From positions 1-29,474 of the IMG/VR virus record IMGVR_UViG_3300002040_000749: a stretch of DNA of 29,474 bases; one strand, given 5' to 3'. The notes under the pieces were generated by a model. That model was not told the origin of the DNA. It saw only the letters and a program-made list of their open reading frames with translations, and searched no databases. The stretch's first letter is position 1; the number at the start of each line of letters is the position of its first letter. The position numbers and the translations under genes are program-made. Positions 9,701 to 16,220 of the stretch are shown here, piece by piece. Source of the stretch: a virus.

Positions 9701-12420
9701 CCGTTAAGCAGTTTGATGCAAATTCAAACATTGATACTTCTAACAACTGTATTAATATCAACAACCACTTCTATTCCACTGGAACTAGAATTATCTATAG
9801 CGTCAACGGTGGATCCGTTGTTGGTGGTCTGACTGATAACACTGATTACTATGCAGTTCTAGTTGATAACAACAACTTCAGACTTGCACCTTCGCTACAA
9901 GATGCTCTAGATAATACAAACATCATTACCATTTCTGGTACAGGTACTGGTATCCAAGAATTTATTTCTGGAAACCTATCTGGTGAGGTTACTGGTACTG
10001 GTACAATCGAAGTTGTTTCTGGTTCTAGAAGAGTTGTTGGTACAAACGCAGCGTTCCAGAGATTCTTTAAGATCGGTGATATCATCAAGGTTGTTAACAC
10101 AACTGGTGGTACTCCAGGTGTTCTTGAATCCAGAAGAGTTACTGCTATTACTGACGACGATCTACTTCTTGTCGATCAAGCGTTCTCCTTCTCGCAGTCT
10201 GGTACGAACTATCTAATTCCTTCTTACATCTATGTAAGACCTGATGGATTCTTCCTACACAGACCATTTGACGGTGGTATGGAAATTGGTACTTCTAAGT
10301 CACCTAACTCTAGAATTTCTAGACAGACTCGTAAGTATTTCCGTTATCAGTCAGGTAAAGGTATCCAGACTTCTCTTGCAATTAACTTCATTCCTCAGAT
10401 TCCAATTCTGGACATCAACTACACTGCAACTGGTGCTCAAAGACTTGAGACCAATGCTTCTGGTACTGCAGCTTCTGATTTGGTTACCGTTACAAGCACG
10501 ACTGGATTCGTTGCTGGTCAGATTGTAACTGGTTCTGGTACAGCAAACAACTGCTTGATTTCTGAGACCAGAATTGCTGAAGTTATTGATGCTACAACAG
10601 TTAAACTAACAACCGAAGTTGTAACCGACTTTACTGGTGGTACACTCGACTTCCAACAGAAGTTTACTGCTGCTGCACAAACCAGCAAGCCTCACCAGTT
10701 GACCTCAAACCTCAAGGTTAAGGTTATCAATACTGATATCCAAGAGTTCAACGTTGAGGGTCCAATCGACTCGGTAGTTGATGACTTCAACTTCACCTAT
10801 CTGTTGAAAGAAGAACCAACTGCTACTAGCGGTGGTGGATTCCCAACACTTGCAGTTCTTTCTTGGACTGATTGCGACATCCGTTGCGGTATGTTCGATG
10901 ATCAGAACGGATTCTACTTCGAGTTCGATGGTGATACATTGAATTGTGTAAGAAGATCTTCTGTTCAGCAGGTTCCTGGTAGAGTCGCTGTTACTAAGGA
11001 CTCTCATATTGTAACTGGTACAAATACCAACTTCACATCTCAGTTGAATCCAGGTGATAAGATTGTTATCCGTGGTATGTCCTATAAAGTTGTTAAGGTT
11101 ACAAGTAACACACAACTTACAGTTCAACCTTCATACAGAGGTGTATCCAACGCTGACGTTATCATCACTAAGACTGTAGATACTAAAGTACCTCAGACTC
11201 AGTGGAACCTTGATAGAGCAGATGGTCTAGGTAAGTCTGGATATGTTCTAGATCTATCCAAGATCCAGATGTGCTACATGGATTACTCCTGGTATGGTGC
11301 TGGTAAGATCCGCTTCGGATTCAAGGATTCTCATGGACATGTTAAGTATTTCCACGAGTTTAAGCACAACAACAAACTGACTGAATCTTACTTCCGTTCT
11401 GGTAACCTACCTGCACGTTATGAGATTGAGAATGGTGATCTACCTACTTACGTTGGAACTCTGTTCCACTGGGGTACTTCGGTCATCATGGATGGTATGT
11501 TCCAGGATGACGAAGCGTACCTATTCACCGCGTCTGGTAACTCACTGAAGTTCACCAACAGTTCTGGTACTTCTGCACAGACTCAAGCGAGCAGCACAAT
11601 CACTGAGGCATATAGATCTTACTGGTCTAGAGAATACTTCATCCGTATTCCTTTCAACACCTCTGATGCGTCTCAGTTAACGGTCAACACGCTGATCTTT
11701 GAAAGTAGTACCGCTAATGGTTACTTCCAGTCTGGTAAACCAATTAACACCAGAACTTATACCGATAGCAGCTATCACTATGTTTACATCCAGTATCTAC
11801 AGGGAACTACTCGTTACTTCCCACGTAACTACTACTCTGCTATCAACGGTGCTCTAGGCAACCCTGCAGTTTCCAGCGGAACAACGATGAACATCGGTTC
11901 TGCGGCAACCAACCAAGTTGTATTGATTCCTCTGAATATTCCTCTGGTTTCGATTAGACTTGCACCTTCGGTTGACTCCTCTATCACTGGTGCTCTGGGT
12001 GAACGTGAAATCATCAACAGAATGCAACTAGCACTTGACTCTGTTGGTATTCTAACCACTCACGAAACAGAGATTTCTCTGATTCTGAACCCATCACTCT
12101 CCACTGATACATTTGAGAACGTGGATGATCCTTCACTATGTCAACTTGTTAGACACGCTGCTGATGATACGGTATCGGGTGGATCTCAGATCCTCTCCTT
12201 CCGTGCAGCAGGTGCAGGTAACGGTCAAACGTCTTCTACTACCTTCGACCTATCTAGAATTAGTTCTCTGGGTAACTCGATCCTTGGTGGTGACGGCATC
12301 TATCCTAACGGACCTGACCTACTAACTGTTGTTGCTAACATCGTTGACTCGGGTGGCGTTTCTAGCTCCAACCCATATCAGATCTCGGCACGTATTACGT
12401 GGTCTGAGTCTCAGGCGTAA
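6712..12420 (+). CDS. Giant modular virion structural protein, 1902 aa
   Basis: The ATG at 6712 follows AGGGG. I recognise it as a large T4-like cyanophage virion protein; its position in the particle is unknown. Visible parts in order: an N-terminal beta region; an Ig-like ITVT..HNLTSG module near residues 160-210; a cupredoxin-like domain about 333-425 with H363, C414, H417 and M420; an extremely Tyr/Trp/Asn-rich segment about 611-785; two related modules with SSGELLKF/STGTRIIYS followed by YYV-type strands near 900-960 and 1020-1100; two GTN..F..GD.I repeats near 1105-1170 and 1425-1490; and a C-terminal domain from about 1740 with RMQLALDSVGIL, of the kind that ends many cyanophage structural proteins. 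No signal peptide or membrane segment is present. A strong hairpin follows the stop. It could be a baseplate wedge/short-fibre or whisker-like protein; I cannot decide from sequence alone. Confidence 0.85.
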   Translation: MAKKLLFDFTFDASAKTVKLKGNHHQRRLLMITNTTDNIIIYNFADSTKTGTFSYDGVADETTITLLHDTTSMSDTDALQIFTEEDSVKFEPSETFVDAVSKFRVSNPENLIDTDFEYGPQASKWETIQTINNIPSFYASTSDTTIPFISKVEAVSGSELITVTTSFDHNLTSGVPITVTGLAEITAEGTYIIQAVPTTTTFTYKARSNQPSTRELQGTYTSIIPGKFFQGSQISLDQSIGIVSDLYNIPVTVKSVTTLTATTTVDVNEYFVGATVNGAGGGAGVIGRVSGSTIDIYDVTGAFNNGEQIDLIGSQVVYTLDGSTGVASAGNKYFLDGVQQAQLDLSRKSIYTFDLSDTSVGTHPFRFSTTSDGTHGGGSEFTTFVYAHGSPGSAGAYVRIYVDGATPSPLSYYCDAHPGMGDTFTISTKTTSKVYLTTVSEHGFADNTNFYFVNTVSPKILEIQDPTATAPDGRPYIDEDPTSNTAVTVNREKTFVFNYECTYTKRFGESDVNYNDNTIRIPGHNLQNHYCLLYYPNPGNRPLGGLRRMQVYYVERVDGDTIKLHESQRLNYGAINLSDAYPAGSYPHDGTWTFGDHNFGLVYNIRREYKGWYDWYAYFYTYYWDQGGTRSGHDFQAVNSTYGLGGTSWDRTVFFATRRPNLGDNGTDYFYVNYYYQNRGTQPRTYGYNHETLPFSTSSRFNGNYDFLTDNNNRFINDQGEGDRHGRAYTVQGYNSNLPQTYYYRDNFYTDYVNPNYVRVRGNNWFFWYYQEGWSATMNRYFAGYSSDGYTNQYIAFVKRNTSTNDSFYKENHGFPNNQNVTLTVADGGQIRYFYDQNMNQSTYTSGTFYIDRIDNNRFRIKTSTGASPVRLRYTTGNITFTGVIANPARYSFYIKDNLFSSGELLKFTSPGTLASPFSNGSSYYVITIDGNRFQLATTAGNAASGNEIQFTGQGSGVQSFENTTADFGTVDGSYTTTRAISEKELEVTIPFKIAPTVKQFDANSNIDTSNNCININNHFYSTGTRIIYSVNGGSVVGGLTDNTDYYAVLVDNNNFRLAPSLQDALDNTNIITISGTGTGIQEFISGNLSGEVTGTGTIEVVSGSRRVVGTNAAFQRFFKIGDIIKVVNTTGGTPGVLESRRVTAITDDDLLLVDQAFSFSQSGTNYLIPSYIYVRPDGFFLHRPFDGGMEIGTSKSPNSRISRQTRKYFRYQSGKGIQTSLAINFIPQIPILDINYTATGAQRLETNASGTAASDLVTVTSTTGFVAGQIVTGSGTANNCLISETRIAEVIDATTVKLTTEVVTDFTGGTLDFQQKFTAAAQTSKPHQLTSNLKVKVINTDIQEFNVEGPIDSVVDDFNFTYLLKEEPTATSGGGFPTLAVLSWTDCDIRCGMFDDQNGFYFEFDGDTLNCVRRSSVQQVPGRVAVTKDSHIVTGTNTNFTSQLNPGDKIVIRGMSYKVVKVTSNTQLTVQPSYRGVSNADVIITKTVDTKVPQTQWNLDRADGLGKSGYVLDLSKIQMCYMDYSWYGAGKIRFGFKDSHGHVKYFHEFKHNNKLTESYFRSGNLPARYEIENGDLPTYVGTLFHWGTSVIMDGMFQDDEAYLFTASGNSLKFTNSSGTSAQTQASSTITEAYRSYWSREYFIRIPFNTSDASQLTVNTLIFESSTANGYFQSGKPINTRTYTDSSYHYVYIQYLQGTTRYFPRNYYSAINGALGNPAVSSGTTMNIGSAATNQVVLIPLNIPLVSIRLAPSVDSSITGALGEREIINRMQLALDSVGILTTHETEISLILNPSLSTDTFENVDDPSLCQLVRHAADDTVSGGSQILSFRAAGAGNGQTSSTTFDLSRISSLGNSILGGDGIYPNGPDLLTVVANIVDSGGVSSSNPYQISARITWSESQA

Positions 12421-12434
12421 ATCATACACACAAA

Positions 12435-12453
12435 GGGGGAGTGACCCTCCCCC
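12435..12453 (+). terminator. GC-rich hairpin after the 1902-aa gene
   Basis: GGGGGAG and CTCCCCC form a perfect 7-bp stem with a 5-nt loop, 15 nt after the stop codon. The following bases (acaaattctttt) are only moderately T-rich. It may terminate transcription or protect the 3' end of the message. Confidence 0.6.
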
Positions 12454-12488
12454 ACAAATTCTTTTAACACACGGAGAGTACAAATCAA

Positions 12489-12890
12489 ATGGAAAACATT
12501 AAAGGTTATGATGGGAGTTATCAACTCCTTGATATCAAACATACTAGAGAAGAACTGGTAGAAAGATTGAAAGCAGTTACTGCAGCATGTGGTGCTGAAT
12601 GGGACTTCGATGCAGAAGGAGTTTCTAAAGAAGATGCAGCAGCAAACTTAAAATTGATGGCTTCTGCTGATGTATGCTACGAAGCTCTATTAAGAGACGA
12701 AGCAAAAGTTGATGGAACTACTGCAGGTGTTGCTCCTGGTTCTGGTAACAAGGGAGTAATTAAGGACGAAGTTGTCCAAGAAATTGCAGAACTTTGGAAT
12801 GCAAATTGCCCAGCAAAATATAGAAAGGATAGTCCTTTGGTTGGGATCTATCTTGATGAACAACCAACGCCAACAGGCGGTATCATCTGA
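12489..12890 (+). CDS. Hypothetical protein, 133 aa
   Basis: The ATG at 12489 is preceded by GGAGAG. I do not recognise a family. The N-terminal half (about residues 16-75) looks helical and acidic (THTREELVERLKAV-type heptads, then KEDAAANLKLMASADVCYEALL), followed by a Gly-rich linker near 80-90 and a short C-terminal region ending TPTGGII. It contains three Cys. There is no signal peptide or membrane segment. It lies directly downstream of the giant virion gene and ends at a bidirectional terminator, so it may belong to the late structural module. Confidence 0.75.
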   Translation: MENIKGYDGSYQLLDIKHTREELVERLKAVTAACGAEWDFDAEGVSKEDAAANLKLMASADVCYEALLRDEAKVDGTTAGVAPGSGNKGVIKDEVVQEIAELWNANCPAKYRKDSPLVGIYLDEQPTPTGGII

Positions 12891-12892
12891 AT

Positions 12893-12923
12893 AAAAAAAG
12901 GGGTCTCACGACCCCTTTTCTTT
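12893..12923. terminator. Bidirectional rho-independent terminator between convergent genes
   Basis: AAAAGGGGTC (12896-12905), loop TCAC, and GACCCCTTTT (12910-12919) form a perfect 10-bp stem with A-rich and T-rich flanks, so it can work on both strands. It closes the rightward gene ending at 12890 and the leftward cassette. The leftward stop codon TGA (12908-12906) lies in the loop. Confidence 0.85.
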
Positions 12924-13469
12924 TGCCCGTAATTTCCATGCTACAGATAATCGCAATCCAATAAAATGTCTGGTTGTAGGTTCTGCGTGATGAAATATAT
13001 CAGCAGGAAAAAATGTAGCAGTATTTGGTTTAGGTAATACCCATTTATAGTTATCGTTAAAGTCTAAGTAAAAAATAGTCTTACCTCCCCACGCAGGTTT
13101 CCATTTTTTAACTTCACTATTTACAAAGTTAGAGTAGACAAGAAAAGTATATGAACCAGGAGTTTCATCATCTTGGTGAGGAGCACCGTTGGTTCCAGAT
13201 ACATGTCCGTTAGCATAACATCTGTGTAGATCCCAGTCTTGACCAGTTAGTTTACAAATTTGCTTAAATAAATGCTCTGTAAAGAATGGAACTTCTTGTA
13301 AGTCATTGTAAAAAAATGGTGTAGATGGAGAACTAGGATTTGAAATATTACCATAAGACCAATTCGGAAGTCTCATGTAATCTGTTAGTTCAATAAAATC
13401 TTCCCTAGGGAAAACATCCTCAAATGTCTGTATTTCAGACTCATCCCATTTAAGTTTTTTTGTCTTCAT
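12906..13469 (-). CDS. 2-oxoglutarate/Fe(II)-dependent oxygenase (prolyl-4-hydroxylase-like), 187 aa
   Basis: The product is predicted to be a non-haem iron dioxygenase using 2-oxoglutarate and O2 to hydroxylate a substrate that cannot be named. The fold signature is visible: H98-Q-D100 (PHQDDE), a GGKTIFYLDF strand near 129-137, a P..FFPAD.FHHA segment with distal His 160/161, and Arg167 or Arg173 for 2-oxoglutarate. The start is the ATG at 13469, which overlaps the stop of the upstream gene as ATGA; an alternative TTG at 13478 is less likely. It is the last gene of a four-gene leftward operon and its stop lies inside the terminator loop. Cyanophages often carry such oxygenases, with targets mostly unknown. 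Confidence 0.8.
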   Translation of the reverse strand: MKTKKLKWDESEIQTFEDVFPREDFIELTDYMRLPNWSYGNISNPSSPSTPFFYNDLQEVPFFTEHLFKQICKLTGQDWDLHRCYANGHVSGTNGAPHQDDETPGSYTFLVYSNFVNSEVKKWKPAWGGKTIFYLDFNDNYKWVLPKPNTATFFPADIFHHAEPTTRHFIGLRLSVAWKLRAKEKGS

Positions 13470-14320
13470 AGGATGCAAGCTACTAGAGAGTATCTACCAG
13501 TTTTGCTATTCTCTGCATCAAAAGTTGCGCTATGCCATCTATTACCTCTGTACATAGAAATGGAGTTATAGTCAGAAGGTAGGTGATAGTATCTTTGATA
13601 GCAGTCATCCCCTTCATACTTGATCCATGGAGATACTCCATTTTTACATTGATATAACCCGTACCCCTTTTTATTTAAAATATGTTCTGGATTAGCCAGT
13701 TCATATCCATATTTTTCTTGAATGACTTCAACATATCTTCTTGAAATTTTATCACCAGAAGACATAATATCACCCATACTATAATATGATTTCTTTGTTT
13801 CTGGATCTACATATTTAAAAAATGAAGTTCCGTGTTCACCCGAATCAGTAAGAAAAATATTAGCAGCGTATGAGAATGGATCTACATGGGGTAGATAGTT
13901 TCTATTAAACGCCGTCATACCATTATAGTAATAGTTTGTGTAATATCTCCAGTTAATATCTTTTGCTTTGTATTTCAAAAAATCAAACTGTCTACAAATA
14001 GTGTAGATTTGATACCCCATGTATTTCAAAAATGATCTTTCGATAGGTTGCTGCAATCCAGGAGATGAGCTACCACTAAAAGACATTCCTTCCTCTGAAC
14101 TTTTTTCTCTATTTTCAGCAGGAAATTGACGTAGAAATTGTCTTAGAGCTAGAGGATCTTTGAGAAGATTTCTTGCTTTAAAATATCTGAGTCCTTCAAC
14201 ACTACCAATATCAACTTCAATCTCTTCTATAGGATTGAATTTACAGATATCCATGATATCTCTAGTTGAATATGTGGAGAAATCCTCTAGATTAATCTCT
14301 GGTACATCAATAGTTGTCAT
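13466..14320 (-). CDS. 2OG-Fe(II)-oxygenase-like protein (DUF6445 type), 284 aa
   Basis: The C-terminal half resembles the DUF6445 group of 2OG-oxygenase-fold proteins. It has H145-V-D147 (LPHVDPFSYAANIFLT), an EHGTSFF strand near 162-168, and a final MYRGNRWHSATF...GRYSLVACI block with His263 and Arg276, so the full metal and co-substrate set appears present. Residues 1-140 are an N-terminal extension of unknown use. The start is ambiguous: ATG 14320 (14-nt overlap with the upstream gene) or ATG 14341 (35-nt overlap); neither has a clear ribosome binding site. The stop overlaps the next ATG as ATGA, so translation is probably coupled. The substrate is unknown; a protein or a small molecule are both possible. 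Confidence 0.7.
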   Translation of the reverse strand: MTTIDVPEINLEDFSTYSTRDIMDICKFNPIEEIEVDIGSVEGLRYFKARNLLKDPLALRQFLRQFPAENREKSSEEGMSFSGSSSPGLQQPIERSFLKYMGYQIYTICRQFDFLKYKAKDINWRYYTNYYYNGMTAFNRNYLPHVDPFSYAANIFLTDSGEHGTSFFKYVDPETKKSYYSMGDIMSSGDKISRRYVEVIQEKYGYELANPEHILNKKGYGLYQCKNGVSPWIKYEGDDCYQRYYHLPSDYNSISMYRGNRWHSATFDAENSKTGRYSLVACIL

Positions 14321-15188
14321 CTTGTTCAATTTCGTTACCATCAAGTTCTTTGCTCTTAGGTGGTTGATTCATATAGATGGATAGCATATACATATCACCC
14401 GTACCTTCATATTCATAACGGAAAAAGTTTGTTCCCTTATGAAGGATTAAACGATTTTTCCTTGCTTCAATAAATCTAGTTTGTTGGAATACATCATTCT
14501 CTTTGTAGTTTTGGTATTCAATCGTCTCTGATTTGCAAGTAGCATTATCATTCAACCACTTAGCAAATTCATTTCTCAAATCGTTATCTTCGATATCCAT
14601 CAAATCTTCGATACCAGAACAACGCTGATCACCAAGACATACATCATACAATCCAATTCCACTTCCTACTGGAGGTTCTGTGAGAAATAGAGTTGCTTGG
14701 TAGTCAAAGTTTCCAAGTCCAGGAACCTCAGCATTTTTATTGATAATCATACCTTCATGTAGAAGGGTTCCCTTTACAACAGAAATACTAGGAAGTTTCT
14801 GCATGAATTTAATCTTACCTTCTTCAGTAACATTTGAATCTAAATCATGAGGAATGAATTCACATTCAACAAAAGCTTTGTAACATGCGAAGATGATAGG
14901 ATTTAAATATGTCGATGGTAATAGTTGTTCAATACCAGGAAATTTATATCCCCTTTCTAGTTCACCAAATTCTTTATGTGCTGCTTCTACTTCCAGAGAT
15001 CTTGAATCAGATGGATATCTAGATATAGCTAATGATAGATCATCAATCTTTTCAATAAAATCATCGATGATTGCATAATCACCGTAGTCTTGAATGTCTT
15101 GGGTAGAAGTAATACTACCACATACATCTTCCCAATTTACTTGGAGGATCTTGTCTTTAAGACCAGTATCAATAATAATTTCAGTCAT
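14307..15188 (-). CDS. 2OG-oxygenase-fold-like protein, probably degenerate paralogue, 293 aa
   Basis: The start is the ATG at 15188, overlapping the upstream stop as TGATG. The protein resembles its downstream neighbour in layout: an N-terminal region of about 155 residues, then a GNFDYQATLFLTE strand (residues 159-171) that lines up with HVDPFSYAANIFLT of the neighbour, then a late NRLILHKGTNFFRYE block near 245-259. Where the neighbour has His-x-Asp, this one has Asn160-x-Asp162, and the distal position may be His250. It may therefore be an inactive or altered-metal relative. The similarity is by eye only. It contains an acidic C-terminal tail and no membrane segment. Confidence 0.6.
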   Translation of the reverse strand: MTEIIIDTGLKDKILQVNWEDVCGSITSTQDIQDYGDYAIIDDFIEKIDDLSLAISRYPSDSRSLEVEAAHKEFGELERGYKFPGIEQLLPSTYLNPIIFACYKAFVECEFIPHDLDSNVTEEGKIKFMQKLPSISVVKGTLLHEGMIINKNAEVPGLGNFDYQATLFLTEPPVGSGIGLYDVCLGDQRCSGIEDLMDIEDNDLRNEFAKWLNDNATCKSETIEYQNYKENDVFQQTRFIEARKNRLILHKGTNFFRYEYEGTGDMYMLSIYMNQPPKSKELDGNEIEQDDNY

Positions 15189-15634
15189 CAGGAATCAAAA
15201 GATTGGGATGGATCATTATTTGCAGATGCACCTTCTGCACCCTCTTCAGGAAGCATAGTAACAACTGTCTTAGAGGTTTCTACATTTGCTTCGTTAACAA
15301 AATGTTCTTGGTGGTGTGCTAAAACAGACATGTATAGTTGAATAGTATCTGGATGTGCTTCATAGATAACACGAACATAATCTTTAACAAAATCAAATTC
15401 CCTTGTCGCAGCAAGAGGTCCCCAGTAACTAAATTTCACTTCAGCAGACTGAGCATCACCACTAAGAGATGTTCCTTCTATAGGAGCAGATGGAACTTCA
15501 GACCATTCCATTTCTGCGATGTATGGATTGCTTACTCGGTAACCAAGAAATTCTTGCTTCTCTTTATCATGTACTTCTTGTACATCAGCGATAACAGTCT
15601 CGCCACCCTCTAACACAAGTGCTTTGATACTCAT
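15188..15634 (-). CDS. Conserved cyanophage-type hypothetical protein, 148 aa, acidic tail
   Basis: This is the first gene of the leftward operon, starting at ATG 15634. The N-terminus (MSIKALVLEGGETVIADVQEV) matches a pattern I know from small cyanophage proteins of unknown function that begin MxIKVLxLxSGExVIADVQE; that segment looks like a short beta-barrel of Sm-like type, but this is only a suggestion. The C-terminal 30 residues are acidic and low-complexity (PEEGAEGASANNDP). The stop overlaps the next ATG as TGATG. It is preceded at 18 nt by the predicted transcription start of a sigma70-type promoter. Confidence 0.7.
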   Translation of the reverse strand: MSIKALVLEGGETVIADVQEVHDKEKQEFLGYRVSNPYIAEMEWSEVPSAPIEGTSLSGDAQSAEVKFSYWGPLAATREFDFVKDYVRVIYEAHPDTIQLYMSVLAHHQEHFVNEANVETSKTVVTMLPEEGAEGASANNDPSQSFDS

Positions 15635-15658
15635 TTTTTTCTATTCGGTAATACAGAC

Positions 15659-15687
15659 ATTATACAGTATAACTCATCAACTCGCAA
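15659..15687 (-). promoter_or_regulatory. Sigma70-type promoter for the leftward cassette
   Basis: On the minus strand TTGCGA (15687-15682) is separated by exactly 17 nt from TATAAT (15664-15659), a near-ideal bacterial promoter. The predicted start near 15652 gives a leader of about 18 nt before ATG 15634. This suggests transcription by unmodified host RNA polymerase, so early expression. Confidence 0.75.
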
Positions 15688-15689
15688 CA

Positions 15690-15697
15690 GATAAATA
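15690..15697 (+). promoter_or_regulatory. Late promoter-like element GATAAATA, rightward
   Basis: This is one mismatch from TATAAATA and lies 32 nt before ATG 15730. It forms the left arm of a perfect 8-bp inverted repeat with 15712-15719. Confidence 0.5.
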
Positions 15698-15711
15698 TGT
15701 TATACTGTCGT

Positions 15712-15719
15712 TATTTATC
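15712..15719 (-). promoter_or_regulatory. Late promoter-like element GATAAATA, leftward
   Basis: Reading the minus strand, GATAAATA (15719-15712) points toward the leftward cassette. It mirrors the rightward copy at 15690-15697. If active, it would add late transcription of the cassette with a start near 15706. Confidence 0.4.
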
Positions 15720-15729
15720 CTAACATAAA

Positions 15730-16185
15730 ATGAGTGATATTACGGAAAACCCATCTGGACAGGGGGGTTTGGACATCTCTGAGATGGACATGGACATTGA
15801 ACATCGCTTTGCCGTAGGTGAAGAACTAGAAGCTCTTCGCCGTGGTGAACCAGGATGGGAAGAAGGAAAGGTCATCGAGATCGATAGAGAGGGGTATGGT
15901 AAGTCTATCGATGAACTTCCAATGTACGAAGTCATTCAAGAAATTGAGCAGAAATGGGATCCCCATAAGTACAACATGGTAATTGATGCAATGCTTACTG
16001 CTGATACTGAACAAGAGTTAGAAGCAATGCATACACTATCTGATAACCAACTTTTGGTAGATAGAATTCCTGAAGGAAAAGATGGAGGAATTACTTGGTA
16101 CTGTGAATTCCAAGATCAGAAACGTATCTTTGATACGATTGCTGCAGCGAGACATTGGTTCTTACATGAAGTAGAAGCTCAATAA
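15730..16185 (+). CDS. Hypothetical protein, 151 aa
   Basis: The ATG at 15730 has only an A-rich leader and no clear ribosome binding site. I do not recognise a family. The N-terminus is acidic and Met-rich (ISEMDMDIEHRFAVGEELEAL), then a segment GKVIEIDREGYGKSIDELP, then helices (MYEVIQEIEQKWDPHKYNMVIDAML) and a compact C-terminus with WYCEFQDQKRIFDTIAAARHW. It sits between the divergent promoter region and the gp13 terminator-like hairpin, just upstream of the neck genes, so a role in head or neck assembly is possible but not shown. Confidence 0.75.
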   Translation: MSDITENPSGQGGLDISEMDMDIEHRFAVGEELEALRRGEPGWEEGKVIEIDREGYGKSIDELPMYEVIQEIEQKWDPHKYNMVIDAMLTADTEQELEAMHTLSDNQLLVDRIPEGKDGGITWYCEFQDQKRIFDTIAAARHWFLHEVEAQ

Positions 16186-16186
16186 G

Positions 16187-16193
16187 CTAAATA
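16187..16193 (+). promoter_or_regulatory. T4-type late promoter CTAAATA for gp13
   Basis: CTAAATA is the common cyanophage form of the T4 late element. It overlaps the left arm of the hairpin that follows and lies 28 nt before the GTG of gp13. The predicted start is near 16199, inside that left arm. Confidence 0.7.
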
Positions 16194-16219
16194 CCTCTAG
16201 GAGACTAGGGGTATTTTTT
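16191..16219 (+). terminator. Terminator-like hairpin covering the gp13 ribosome binding site
   Basis: ATACCTCTAG (16191-16200), loop GAGA, and CTAGGGGTAT (16205-16214) pair over 10 bp with one G-U, followed by a run of T (to 16219). It has all features of a rho-independent terminator and would end transcripts of the upstream gene. The right arm also contains AGGGG, the only ribosome binding site candidate for the gp13 GTG at 16221. Confidence 0.8.
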
Positions 16220-16220
16220 T

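Noticed and set aside
13470-13478. TTG start extending the 187-aa oxygenase by three residues, and TTG 14344 for the 284-aa protein
   Set aside because: ATG starts close by give coupling overlaps typical of this genome; TTG starts have no ribosome binding site.
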